Positions 1-6,917 of a stretch of 28,356 bases of DNA are shown piece after piece; position 1 is the first letter of the stretch, and each line of letters starts with the position of its first letter. The notes below the pieces were generated by a model, which had not been told where the DNA came from, ran no database searches, and saw only the letters and a program-made list of their open reading frames with translations. The stretch spans positions 1 to 28,356 of the forward strand of contig DATAAZ010000074.1 of NCBI GenBank assembly GCA_036259875.1, given 5' to 3'. The DNA comes from DATAAZ01 sp036259875. Its GTDB lineage: Bacteria > Actinomycetota > Thermoleophilia > Gaiellales > Gaiellaceae. A program made the position numbers and the translations under genes.

Positions 1-45
1 GACGGCGTCGGTCAGGCGGTCCATCACGTCTCTTGCCTCGCCCAT
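1..45 (-). CDS. Leftward gene cut by the window edge, possibly SnoaL-like/NTF2-fold protein
   Basis: Only the first 15 codons are inside the window (MGEARDVMDRLTDAV). The ATG is preceded, reading leftward, by an almost perfect Shine-Dalgarno sequence (AAGGAGGAG) at about 6 bases spacing, so the start is well supported. The opening resembles the first helix of SnoaL-like/NTF2-fold proteins, which often begin with a similar R-x-V-x-D-x-L-x-x-A pattern, but 15 residues are too few to name a function. The gene itself is likely real; the family is a guess. Confidence 0.5.
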   Translation of the reverse strand, partial: MGEARDVMDRLTDAV

Positions 46-171
46 CGCTCCTCCTTGTCTCGACGGCCACGATCGTACGACCGCTGCCGCGTGGACTCAA
101 GCCGCCGCGCCGTCCGGGCGACTGACGCCCCTTCGCAGCGCGCGGCGCAAAAACCTCACCTCGACGTCGTT

Positions 172-327
172 CTACTCGCCGAGCTCGACCGGCTCGAGTC
201 GAAGCCGCTCGGCTAGCTCGGGTTGGTCGGCGCGGACAACCTCGAGGAAACGCTCGGCCTGCTCACGGCGGACGAAGAGGCCGACCGCCTTCTCCGTCTC
301 CTCGCTGACGACGGCGTAGACGAGCAT
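172..327 (-). CDS. Small hypothetical protein (51 aa), intact copy of a two-copy family
   Basis: The frame encodes a 51-residue acidic protein opening MLVYAVVSEETEKAVGLF and closing RLRLEPVELGE. I recognise no named family. A frameshifted relative lies 2.2 kb to the right on the same strand, and the two share protein-level conservation through YAVVSEETE, AVGLFV, QAE, FLE and LEPVE. That pattern supports this frame as truly coding. An in-frame GTG 35 codons upstream would give 86 residues, but the extra stretch is basic, low in conservation and absent from the other copy, so I chose the ATG. No good ribosome binding site is visible before this ATG. Likely a small cytoplasmic protein of unknown role. 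Confidence 0.5.
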   Translation of the reverse strand: MLVYAVVSEETEKAVGLFVRREQAERFLEVVRADQPELAERLRLEPVELGE

Positions 328-883
328 GAGCGAGGCGTTTTTGCCCCATAGATCCCTCTTCCCCCTGGAAGGGGCTAGGCCCTGGCAGTACGTCCTCGGA
401 CGATCTCTCCGGCATCCGGCGTCACGCTTCACGAGTCCCCCGCTCGTTATGGGACGCCTCGTCGGGGACGCTCGTTAGCTCGAGTCTTGCGCCGGTCGGT
501 GAAGACCTTGCGCGCGTAGACCTTCGGAGCCTGAGCGCTTCCATTGGGTCGACGTCGCCTTCCGCGTGGTCGGCTCTTGCTCGGAGTTGTCGGTAGCGCG
601 CTCGCTAGGCTCTACCGGTTCCCTGCATTCGCGGGGATTCCGGAGTGGATGCAACGCGGGTTCGATTCCCGCCGCCTCCATCTCCCCCGTACATCGTCGT
701 CGGCGAGAGGAATCGTGACGCGAACGAAGGGCGGCGAGCTCCTCGCGGTGAACGCAGGGCTGGGGCTCAACCGGGAGACCGCCGCACCCGCGCCGATACG
801 GCCCACGGGACGGCCGCGGACGTGCCAACACCGGCGGTCCTGCTGCGCGTCGCTGACTCGCGCGAATGCAACGATGACCGAGG
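328..883. other. Intergenic stretch without a supported gene; contains a tRNA/tmRNA-type 3' end
   Basis: No frame here looks like a real protein. Open frames over the tRNA-like piece read as the familiar false peptides (MEAAGIEPA and WRRRESNPR on the minus strand) that arise wherever a tRNA or tmRNA T arm is translated. The only recognisable element is the T arm and acceptor strand described separately. The stretch may be the remains of an integrated element next to the endolysin-like gene. Confidence 0.5.
656..680 (+). other. tRNA/tmRNA 3'-end fragment (T arm plus acceptor strand), possible attachment-site scar
   Basis: A 5-bp T stem (GCGGG/CCCGC) encloses the 7-base loop TTCGATT and is followed directly by a 7-base acceptor strand CGCCTCC and a discriminator A. 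This is the exact geometry of a tRNA or tmRNA 3' end. No matching GGAGGCG acceptor strand, anticodon arm or tmRNA tag reading frame is found upstream, and no CCA follows. The flank just before it (GGATGCAAC) resembles the 3' region of tmRNA. Integrases commonly recombine in this part of tRNA/tmRNA genes and leave such a fragment, but no integrase is visible here, so the att reading is inference. Confidence 0.5.
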
Positions 884-1768
884 TTGAAGCTCGTATCGAG
901 ACGACGATGGGGCGCTCGCCCGGCGCGATGCCGCCAGCGGCTCCCGGCTTCTCGCGTCCGCGGGGTTGCCGTCCACTATTCCGCCTCGAACCGCGACGAG
1001 CAAGAGAGCCATGCGACCTGCGCCGCGCGCGTGCGCGCGATCCAGCGGTTCCACCAAGACAGGCGTGGCTTTTGCGACATCGCATATTCGTTCGTCTTCT
1101 GCAAGCACGGCTTCGTCTTCGTCGGCCGTGGCTGGGGGGTTCGGACGGCCGCCCAGGGCACGAACTTCGGGAACGACCACTACCACGCGGTCTGCTTCCT
1201 CGGCGACGACACGAGGGGCCGAGACGACGTGACCACCCTCGGGCGTCGCGCTCTGGCGCAGCTCGTCCTCTCGAGCCGGAGGCGGTTCGGAGACGAGGTT
1301 CTCCCTCACAGCTCCTTCAAGGCGACGGCGTGTCCCGGAGACGATCTACGCGGGACGATTCGCTTCGGCGACTGGCACCGGCTCGCCCGAGCCCGATTTC
1401 CGACGCTTCGCCGGGGAAGCAGGGGCGCCGATGTCCGCGTTGCGCAACGGCTCCTACGATCCAACCGCTTCCGGCAGAACTTTCGACCGGGTCCGGTCGA
1501 CGGCGTCTTCGGGCGCCGCACGGCGGCCGCTTGCCGGCGGGCCAAGTACGCACTCGGGTACCCCAGGGCGGAGATCAAACCGAGCTTCGGGGACAGGCTC
1601 CACGACTTCCTTGCCGGTGAGCGGCGACTGCCGCCCCTGTATCGCGCACGGCGGATCGCCCGGCTCCGTCGCCGATCCCGCCGCACCCGCTCCGACGACT
1701 CACGTCCTCGGAAGCAGACGCGGGAGCAGCAGCAAAGCAACCGAACGCGGCGAGGCGAGTCCTCGTGA
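884..1768 (+). CDS. N-acetylmuramoyl-L-alanine amidase (Amidase_2/PGRP fold) with peptidoglycan-binding domain
   Basis: This 294-residue protein should cut the amide bond between N-acetylmuramic acid and L-alanine in peptidoglycan. Residues 1-155 are an Amidase_2/PGRP domain: the opening VSRRRWGARP is typical, H31 (VAVHYSA), H142 and C150 (TACPGD) fit the zinc ligands, and Y68 (DIAYSFVF) fits the catalytic tyrosine. Residues about 174-225 form a PG_binding_1 domain (GPVDGVFGRRTAAA). The tail is very basic and looks disordered. The start is TTG, forced because an in-frame stop lies three codons upstream. There is no signal peptide or membrane segment, unlike secreted wall hydrolases but like phage endolysins. 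It lies 200 bases after the tRNA-like scar, so a prophage origin is possible. No holin gene is visible. Confidence 0.8.
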   Translation: MKLVSRRRWGARPARCRQRLPASRVRGVAVHYSASNRDEQESHATCAARVRAIQRFHQDRRGFCDIAYSFVFCKHGFVFVGRGWGVRTAAQGTNFGNDHYHAVCFLGDDTRGRDDVTTLGRRALAQLVLSSRRRFGDEVLPHSSFKATACPGDDLRGTIRFGDWHRLARARFPTLRRGSRGADVRVAQRLLRSNRFRQNFRPGPVDGVFGRRTAAACRRAKYALGYPRAEIKPSFGDRLHDFLAGERRLPPLYRARRIARLRRRSRRTRSDDSRPRKQTREQQQSNRTRRGESS

Positions 1769-2023
1769 CGAAGAAAAGGCGTACTCCCGGTGCTCGCACC
1801 GCGCGGGTGAAACCCGCGCCGGTCGAGGCGGGAGCCCCGAGCAGCCCACCCCTTCGGCGCCGCAGCTCCTCGGAGAGCGTTTCACCCCGGCGTGTGTCCA
1901 GGCCGGAACGGCCTGTCGGGAGAGCGCTACCAAAAACAGATACCCGCTCGCTCCTCGTCATCCGAGGGTCCGCCGCTGCGTCTTGCGTGGAATCATCACT
2001 CCAATTCGAAGAAGGGAGAAGTA

Positions 2024-2413
2024 ATGCTTACGAACGCGCAGGTGGAGGCCATCATCCCCGTCTCGGACGTCGACGAGGCCGCGTCGTTCTACGGTGAGAA
2101 GCTCGGACTCGATGTCCTCGACCGAATCGACGTCCTTCCCGACAACCCGGAGGTCAGATTCCGGACCCGGAACGGCACGCTCGCTGCCTACAAGAGTGTC
2201 GGCGCCGGGCAGAGCCGGCATACGCTCGTCGGCTTCATCGTCGACGACGTTCGCTCGGCGGTTGCTGCCCTTCGCGAGCGTGGGGTCACGTTCGAGGAGT
2301 ACGACTTGCCCGAGATCAAGACGGAGGCGGGCGTCGCTCAGACCGGCACCATCACCGCCGCCTGGTTCAAGGACCCCGACGGCAACATCCTCTCCATCAA
2401 CTCGTACGGCTAG
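2024..2413 (+). CDS. VOC family protein (glyoxalase/bleomycin-resistance fold)
   Basis: A 129-residue single-gene VOC protein made of two beta-alpha-beta-beta-beta modules. The first module opens with VEAIIPVSDVDEAASFYGEKLGL and the second ends with WFKDPDGNILSI, both hallmarks of the family. Members are small dimeric metal enzymes or drug/ligand binders (glyoxalases, dioxygenases, epimerases, bleomycin-resistance proteins). The substrate cannot be told from sequence, and the usual metal-binding His/Glu set is not clear, so it may bind ligand without metal. The ATG is preceded by GAAGGGAGAAG at good spacing, better than the upstream alternatives. It stands alone between the amidase and a pseudogene, with no operon partner. 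Confidence 0.88.
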   Translation: MLTNAQVEAIIPVSDVDEAASFYGEKLGLDVLDRIDVLPDNPEVRFRTRNGTLAAYKSVGAGQSRHTLVGFIVDDVRSAVAALRERGVTFEEYDLPEIKTEAGVAQTGTITAAWFKDPDGNILSINSYG

Positions 2414-2464
2414 CTCGGCACGGAGGCAGAGAAAGCCTGCGTGCTGCCTGCCCGCGACTGGTAG

Positions 2465-2620
2465 CTAGGCGGCGACCTCGACCGGCTCGAGCCGAAAGTT
2501 CTCGACTAGCTGGGGCGCGTCGCTTCGGGCCGCCTCGAGGAAGTCTCGGCCTGGTCGTGGCCGACGAAGAGGCCGACGGCCTCCTCCGTCTCCTCGCTCA
2601 CCACGGCGTAGAACCAGCAC
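2465..2620 (-). pseudogene. Frameshifted second copy of the 51-aa hypothetical protein
   Basis: Reading leftward, this stretch matches the intact copy at 172-327 almost codon for codon but in broken frame. YAVVSEETEEAVGLFVGHDQAE is followed by a one-base deletion (CGT in the intact copy is AC here), after which the frame continues as FLEAARSDAPQLVENFRLEP, ending in VEVAA and a TAG at the homologous place. Near the presumed GTG start there is also one extra base compared with the intact copy. Two frame breaks in 156 bases indicate an inactive relic, unless the sequence has errors at both places. Confidence 0.7.
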
Positions 2621-2803
2621 GGCGCGATTCGTTTTCCTGACGCCTGCGGCGAGCCGACGCGGAGAGCACCGCGCGGCGCAGACGGCGCCGGCGCGTCAGG
2701 ATCGGAAGGCGGGTGCTCTCTCATGCCGCCTTCACATCCCCGCGCCGCCCGTGCGGAGAAGGGCGATCGGCTTCGGGCGGCGCGGGGTGCTGTCGAGGGT
2801 TAG

Positions 2804-3145
2804 CTAGCCGTTGTCTCTGTCGCCGCGTTCCTCGTTCGTGCCGCCTTCCCAGTACGGATCGCGGCTTCCGGCTTTTGCGAGCCCGCGAGCGACCATGTAG
2901 CCGATCGTCAGGAAGGCGATCAAGCGCCACGCGTCGTAGGCCGTGAAGTAGTCGCCCGCGTCGCCCCCGCGTCCGGCGTTGTCGTCCGCGCCGATCAGGG
3001 CCGACGCGATCAGAATGCCGACGACGGTCGCGATGTACGCGTAGAGCTCGGTCGTCTTCAACGAGTGCTTCGTCTCCGTGGTGAGCCGGCGGGGCCGATC
3101 GAGCATCGGCATGCGCCCGCGAATGCGCTCGGTATCTACTGCCAT
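2804..3145 (-). CDS. Small two-helix membrane protein of unknown function
   Basis: A 113-residue protein with a basic N-terminal tail, a membrane helix at about residues 34-52 (ELYAYIATVVGILIASALIG), a short acidic/glycine loop, a second helix at about 74-90 (RLIAFLTIGYMVARGLA) and a hydrophilic acidic tail. The short motif S-R-G-L-A-K-(A/S)-G-S-R after the second helix is reminiscent of a small membrane protein seen in Thermoleophilia, but the function is unknown. The ATG was chosen because GGGAAGGGG lies just upstream; a longer in-frame start would add 59 basic, unconserved residues. It is a single gene on the minus strand. Both ends of the protein are predicted to lie on the same side of the membrane. 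Confidence 0.7.
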   Translation of the reverse strand: MAVDTERIRGRMPMLDRPRRLTTETKHSLKTTELYAYIATVVGILIASALIGADDNAGRGGDAGDYFTAYDAWRLIAFLTIGYMVARGLAKAGSRDPYWEGGTNEERGDRDNG

Positions 3146-3503
3146 CAGTTTCCCCTTCCCTCGGATACATGCCGCTCTAGCGGCCTGGGGCGCTTGTACC
3201 CCGTTGAACGGGAACCGCGAGCCGCGGTGAGGTACGCCGCGGTGTATTTGCTCCGTTGCCTCGAGCGGAAGCGGCTTCCGGCGCCGGGCGCGGGTTTTCG
3301 ACCACCTCCGTGACGTCGTCAACGACGCTTTACGAAGCTTGGCTTCGCCGGTCGGTCAGGAGAGTATGCGGCGTACGGGCCCCGGGCTCGATGCGGCGCC
3401 GCTCGGGGCCCGACGCGCGTTGCGCTAGACAGATTTCGGCGATACCGCCGGCCACGGGTCGGGGCTCGTTGTGGGCGGGGCTTCGCAGTTGCAAGACTGA
3501 GCC
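3146..3503. other. Intergenic region between divergent genes
   Basis: No protein-coding frame is convincing. The stretch should hold the promoters of the leftward membrane protein and the rightward oxidoreductase. I see two simple inverted repeats: GCCGCT-CT-AGCGGC at about 3171-3184, upstream of the membrane protein, and CGAAGC-TTG-GCTTCG at about 3333-3347. Neither is followed by a T run, so they are not clear terminators. Nothing else is recognisable. Confidence 0.4.
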
Positions 3504-4379
3504 GTGAGCGAACTTCGATTTGGGGTTCTCGACGTCCCGGACGCGGAGTTCTCCACGCTCGTCGAACGCTGGCGTCGGGTCGAGGAGCTCGGGTTCGACT
3601 TCCTTTTTGTCGCCGACCACTACCGCCACACCCGCGCCGCCTCGCTTCCGTGGTTCGACGGCTGGACGGCGCTCGCCGCGATGGCGCTCGAGACGAAGAC
3701 GGTCCGGATCGGCCCTCTCGTGGCGAATCCCGTCCTTCGTGCTCCAGCGGTCGTCGCGAAGGCCGCGGTCGCCGTGGACCATCTCTCGAACGGCCGACTC
3801 GAGCTCGCGATCGGGAAGGGTGTCGAGGAGTTCGATCACATGGCGGTGGGGCAGCCGTACTGGGCCCCCGGCGAGCGCAGTGCGCGCTTCCGCGAGTACG
3901 TCGAGATCGTCCACGGGCTCCTGAGGAGCTGGCAGACGCCGTTTTCGTTCGAGGGCCGCTACTACGCGACCTCCGAGGCGACCGTCGCACCGGGTCCGGT
4001 GCAACGGCCGCAACTGCCCATTACGGTCGGCGGCCAATCGCCGTCCGTCCGGCGGATCGCCGCCGAGCGCGCCGACTGCTGGAACACCTTCGCGCTGGGC
4101 GACGTTGCATTCGACGAGGTCGTAAAGACCGTACGAGCGCAGAACCGAGAGCTCGACGAGCACTGTGCAAAGCTCGGCCGAGACCCGGCGACGCTTCGTC
4201 GCTCGCTCGTCTGCTGGAAGCCACTCGACCCCTGGGAAACGCCCGATGCCTTCGAAAGGATTGTTGTCTCGTTCCGCGACGCGGGAATCTCGGAGATCAT
4301 CGTCATGTGGCCGCGAGACGAGCGGCTCCCGCTCCTCGAGAAAGCTGGGGCGACGATCCCTTCCCTGAGGGCCGACTAG
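3504..4379 (+). CDS. LLM class flavin-dependent (probably F420) oxidoreductase
   Basis: The 291-residue product is a luciferase-like monooxygenase TIM barrel. Family marks are RFGVLDVPDAEF at the first strand, the WRRVEELGFDFLFVADHY segment, VRIGPLVANPVLRAPAVVAK (conserved cofactor-side loop), DHLSNGRLELAIGKG, and RPQLPITVGGQSPSVRRIAA near the end. Members use reduced FMN or coenzyme F420 to oxidise or reduce small substrates; in actinobacteria F420 is the usual cofactor, but the substrate is unknown. The GTG start gives a protein opening MSELRFG at the expected place, and the length is usual for shorter family members. It is a single gene, 147 bases before the GFA protein, in the same direction. 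Confidence 0.88.
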   Translation: MSELRFGVLDVPDAEFSTLVERWRRVEELGFDFLFVADHYRHTRAASLPWFDGWTALAAMALETKTVRIGPLVANPVLRAPAVVAKAAVAVDHLSNGRLELAIGKGVEEFDHMAVGQPYWAPGERSARFREYVEIVHGLLRSWQTPFSFEGRYYATSEATVAPGPVQRPQLPITVGGQSPSVRRIAAERADCWNTFALGDVAFDEVVKTVRAQNRELDEHCAKLGRDPATLRRSLVCWKPLDPWETPDAFERIVVSFRDAGISEIIVMWPRDERLPLLEKAGATIPSLRAD

Positions 4380-4526
4380 GCTCGCACACGCAGCAGCTGC
4401 TCCGGGGGCTCGGGCTGCAGGGTCTCGTCCAGCGAGCCGGCGGCTCGTGGGACCGCGAATCGACGGCGGCCGGCAGCCGCGCGCGCCTCGTCCCGCCCGC
4501 CGCGTGCGTGCTCCTCTACGCTGCAC

Positions 4527-4943
4527 GTGGTGGACGCGGTGCTGACCGGCGGTTGCGGTTGCGGCGCTGTGCGGTTCGAGGTGACCGCGCCGCTCGTCTC
4601 CGCCTCCTACTGCCATTGCACGCGGTGCCAACGGCGGACGGGGACGGCGACGTCTGCGAACGGGCGCGTCGAGCCCGGCAGTGTGCGCGTCCTCGCCGGC
4701 GAGGAAGAGGTCCGCACGTGGGCGCCCGAGGGCGGGTTCGAGAAGCTCTTCTGCGGCCGCTGCGGATCGGCGCTCTTTAGCCGAGCGCCCGGGAGCGACG
4801 ACTATGCCGGCGTCCGCCTCGGCGCGATCGACGGCGACCCCGGGGTTCGCCCCCAATGGCATCAGTACGTTGCGTACGCGGCGCCGTGGCAGGAGCTACC
4901 CGACGACGGGTTGCCGCGCTATCCCGAGGCGCGGCCGACCTAG
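4527..4943 (+). CDS. GFA family zinc protein (glutathione-dependent formaldehyde-activating/CENP-V fold)
   Basis: A 138-residue single-domain protein with the three cysteine clusters of the GFA family: GGCGCGAVRF (C10, C12), YCHCTRCQRRTG (C29, C31, C34) and FCGRCGSALF (C76, C79). In the family one zinc is structural and the other sits at the putative active site. The founding member was proposed to bind glutathione and formaldehyde, but for most members, particularly in organisms without glutathione, the substrate is unknown. The start is GTG, with a second in-frame GTG directly after it, so the N-terminus is uncertain by one residue. It follows the LLM oxidoreductase in the same direction but at 147 bases, so they may be transcribed separately. 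Confidence 0.88.
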   Translation: MVDAVLTGGCGCGAVRFEVTAPLVSASYCHCTRCQRRTGTATSANGRVEPGSVRVLAGEEEVRTWAPEGGFEKLFCGRCGSALFSRAPGSDDYAGVRLGAIDGDPGVRPQWHQYVAYAAPWQELPDDGLPRYPEARPT

Positions 4944-5301
4944 CCGCGCTTCCTCCCGAACGCCCGTCCGCTGCAACGGCGCCGCGCGCACGGCCGTCGC
5001 CAGGCGGGCCACGCACGTCCGCCCCGCGACGTGAGCTAGCGACGAGCTGGCGCCTTCCTCGCTGACGGCGCGAGCGGGACCTAAACGGCCGAACTCGACT
5101 TCCGTTCAGTACGACGCGGGCGCCCCGGAGCTAGGGTGGCCGCTTGCGGAGACGGCAGGCCGCAGCCGTCGTCGCTTCGGAGCGGCGCTTGCTGCTCCCT
5201 TGGCGAGCGGGGCGTCCAGACGACCACGCGGGGCGGCCCCGCTCCGCCGCTTTTTCGGGCTCTTCGCACGCCGACTGCGGCGTCGCCCGCGGGCCGCCTC
5301 G
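4944..5301. other. Convergent intergenic region between GFA protein and epimerase
   Basis: Both neighbours end here, so terminators are expected. No convincing protein frame is seen. The only structured element is a GC hairpin followed by a T5 run, listed separately. The stretch separates the accessory region from the glycan locus. Confidence 0.4.
5228..5255 (+). terminator. Candidate terminator hairpin
   Basis: A 6-bp all-GC stem (GCGGGG/CCCCGC) with the 3-base loop CGG is followed, after 8 bases, by TTTTT. It could end rightward transcripts from the GFA side. The gap between stem and T run is longer than in classical terminators, and it lies almost 300 bases after the GFA stop, so support is weak. 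Confidence 0.25.
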
Positions 5302-6276
5302 CTAGTTCCGGTAGATCGGCGCGTACGGGTCGGCGACGAGGCCGGCGCGGAGGAGGCCGATCACTTCGTCGATCCCTTCCTCGACCGTGCGCGTTGTCCG
5401 GAAACCGAGCCGCCCGCCGACCTTCTCGAAGCTCACGCGGTAGTCGCGCGGATCCTCGTCCTTGTGCACGAAGCTCACCTGCGCCGACGGGATCCGCCTC
5501 TTGAGGAGCTCGACGAGGTCGAGCTTTCGGTAGTTCTCCGAGGTGTTCCCGACGTTGAAGACCTCGCCGCGGATCGCCTCCTCCGGCGCCTCGAGAGCGA
5601 GGGCGAGAGCCCGCGCCGCGTCCCGCACATGCACGTACGGACGCCAGAACTGCTCGCCGAAGACGACGAGCTCCTTCCCGAGCGAGAGCTCGCGCGTGAA
5701 CTCGTTGACCGTGAGGTCGAACCGCATCCGGGGCGAGGTCCCATAGACGGTCGCGAGCCGAAGACAGCAGCCCGCAAATCCGTCGCGACCGTGCGCGAGC
5801 ACGTCGAGCTCGGCCGCCACTTTCGACTCGGCGTAGACGGAGATCGGCCGCAGCTCCGCCTCCTCGGTGACGAGCGCGTCCGGATCGGCCATCTTGCCGT
5901 AGTTCGAGCAGGTCGAGGCGAACACGAACCGGCGGACGCCCGCCGCCTCCGCCTCGGTGAGCAGCGCGCGCGTCGCGTCGGTGTTCACCTCACGCGCCGT
6001 GTCGGGGTCGCGGGCGCACGCCGGATCGCCGACGACGGCCGCGAGGTGAACGACCGAGTCGACCCCCGCGAGCGCCGCCCGGCGAACCTCCGGGTCGCGG
6101 ATGTCCCCGGGAACGAACTCGAACCCTTCCTCGCCCCAGGCGGGGAGGAGCGACGGCAGGCTGCCGTGGAGGAGCGAGTCGACGACGCGAACGCCGTACT
6201 CCTTGCGCAGGAGATCCTGCACGAGGATCGAGCCGACGTACCCGGCTCCGCCCGTGACGAGCACGCCGCGTCGCAT
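5302..6276 (-). CDS. NAD-dependent sugar epimerase/dehydratase (extended SDR)
   Basis: The 324-residue protein is an extended short-chain dehydrogenase acting on nucleotide sugars. It has the NAD-binding motif TGGAGYVGS (G9-x-x-G12-x-x-G15), an acidic D33 after strand 2, DIRDPE, HLAAVVGDPAC, the active-site STCSNYG (S121/T122) and Y148-x3-K152 (VYAESK). Substrate-side motifs VFGEQFWRPYVHVRDAA and EVFNVGNTSENY match UDP-glucose 4-epimerase and GDP/dTDP-sugar relatives; the exact sugar cannot be decided. Its ATG overlaps the TGA of the PAP2 gene upstream (ATGA), and it ends the leftward operon headed by the Wzz/BY-kinase gene. It presumably supplies a sugar nucleotide for the glycan. Longer starts would run into the PAP2 gene and are not supported. 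Confidence 0.88.
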   Translation of the reverse strand: MRRGVLVTGGAGYVGSILVQDLLRKEYGVRVVDSLLHGSLPSLLPAWGEEGFEFVPGDIRDPEVRRAALAGVDSVVHLAAVVGDPACARDPDTAREVNTDATRALLTEAEAAGVRRFVFASTCSNYGKMADPDALVTEEAELRPISVYAESKVAAELDVLAHGRDGFAGCCLRLATVYGTSPRMRFDLTVNEFTRELSLGKELVVFGEQFWRPYVHVRDAARALALALEAPEEAIRGEVFNVGNTSENYRKLDLVELLKRRIPSAQVSFVHKDEDPRDYRVSFEKVGGRLGFRTTRTVEEGIDEVIGLLRAGLVADPYAPIYRN

Positions 6277-6917
6277 CAGCCGCCTCGCAAGCGGTCGAGC
6301 GGCGCGGGTGCGACGGCGAGCCAGACGGCGGCGACCCAAGCGGTCGCCGCGCACCAGCCGGCGAGCACGTCGGTGGGGTAGTGCCAGCCGAGCGCGACGA
6401 GGGCGACGCCCTGGACGAGAATCGCAACGCCGCCCAGGGCGACCACGAGGCGGCGCACTCCGCCCTCGCGGAGGAGGAGCGCGGCGGCCGCGACCAGGGC
6501 GACCGACGCCATCGCGGTCCCGCTCGGGAACGAGTGCTCGTCGTGGGAGGCGCCGATCCCCGGCCGGCCGACCAGCGCCTTGAGGAGCGGCTCGAGCAGC
6601 AGCACGCCGCCGATCGCGAGCGCCCAGAAGGTGGCCTGCCGCCGGTGCCGCAGCACGAGGAGGACGACGAGCGCGGCGAGCGCGGCGAGTGCGCCCAGCA
6701 CGATCGAAGCGTCGACGAGCACCCCTGTCGCCCGCCAAGCGAGGTCGTGCTCGTAGAGCGCGTCCGCGGCGCGCGGTCCGCGGTCGTCGAGCGCGGGGCC
6801 GCCGGTCGCGACAACGAGCGCGGTCAAGGCGGCGAAGCCCGCGAGCGCGCCGACGAGGACGCCGATCACCCCGGCGGGTCCTCCGACACGCGCCAGCGTC
6901 ACCGTGAGCGCCGTCAC
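6276..6917 (-). CDS. PAP2-like membrane protein with degenerate active site (second of a tandem pair)
   Basis: A 213-residue protein with about six membrane helices and the overall PAP2 phosphatase layout: L-K113-x4-R118-P119, then SFPSGTA (130-135), then GWHYPTD (177-183). True PAP2 enzymes use KX6RP, PSGH and SRX5HX3D. Here the RP pair is G120-I121, the PSGH histidine is T134, and the arginine of motif 3 is L173; only H179 and D183 of motif 3 remain with K113. It may have lost phosphatase activity or changed role. In glycan loci PAP2 enzymes usually recycle undecaprenyl diphosphate. The GTG start overlaps the stop of the upstream paralogue (GTGA), and its own stop overlaps the epimerase start, so the three are translationally linked. 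Confidence 0.75.
   Translation of the reverse strand: MTALTVTLARVGGPAGVIGVLVGALAGFAALTALVVATGGPALDDRGPRAADALYEHDLAWRATGVLVDASIVLGALAALAALVVLLVLRHRRQATFWALAIGGVLLLEPLLKALVGRPGIGASHDEHSFPSGTAMASVALVAAAALLLREGGVRRLVVALGGVAILVQGVALVALGWHYPTDVLAGWCAATAWVAAVWLAVAPAPLDRLRGG

Noticed and set aside
583..680. Possible intact class II tRNA with GGAGTTG as 5' acceptor strand
   Set aside because: One acceptor mismatch, an element of 98 bases, and the only anticodon-like stem has a 6-base loop. The arms cannot be placed in a normal tRNA.
475..831. Minus-strand frame beginning MEAAGIEPA near the T arm, and a similar WRRRESNPR frame
   Set aside because: These peptides are known false calls made by translating the antisense of a tRNA/tmRNA T arm; there is no domain signal beyond it.
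3291..3307. Partial likeness to the T-arm fragment (GCGGGTT, later CCTCC), as a possible second attachment site
   Set aside because: The stem does not pair and the match is broken by several gaps; chance similarity in GC-rich sequence is enough.
3330..4862. Long minus-strand frame across the LLM oxidoreductase and GFA genes
   Set aside because: It runs antisense through two well-supported genes and has no recognisable family; a GC-rich shadow.
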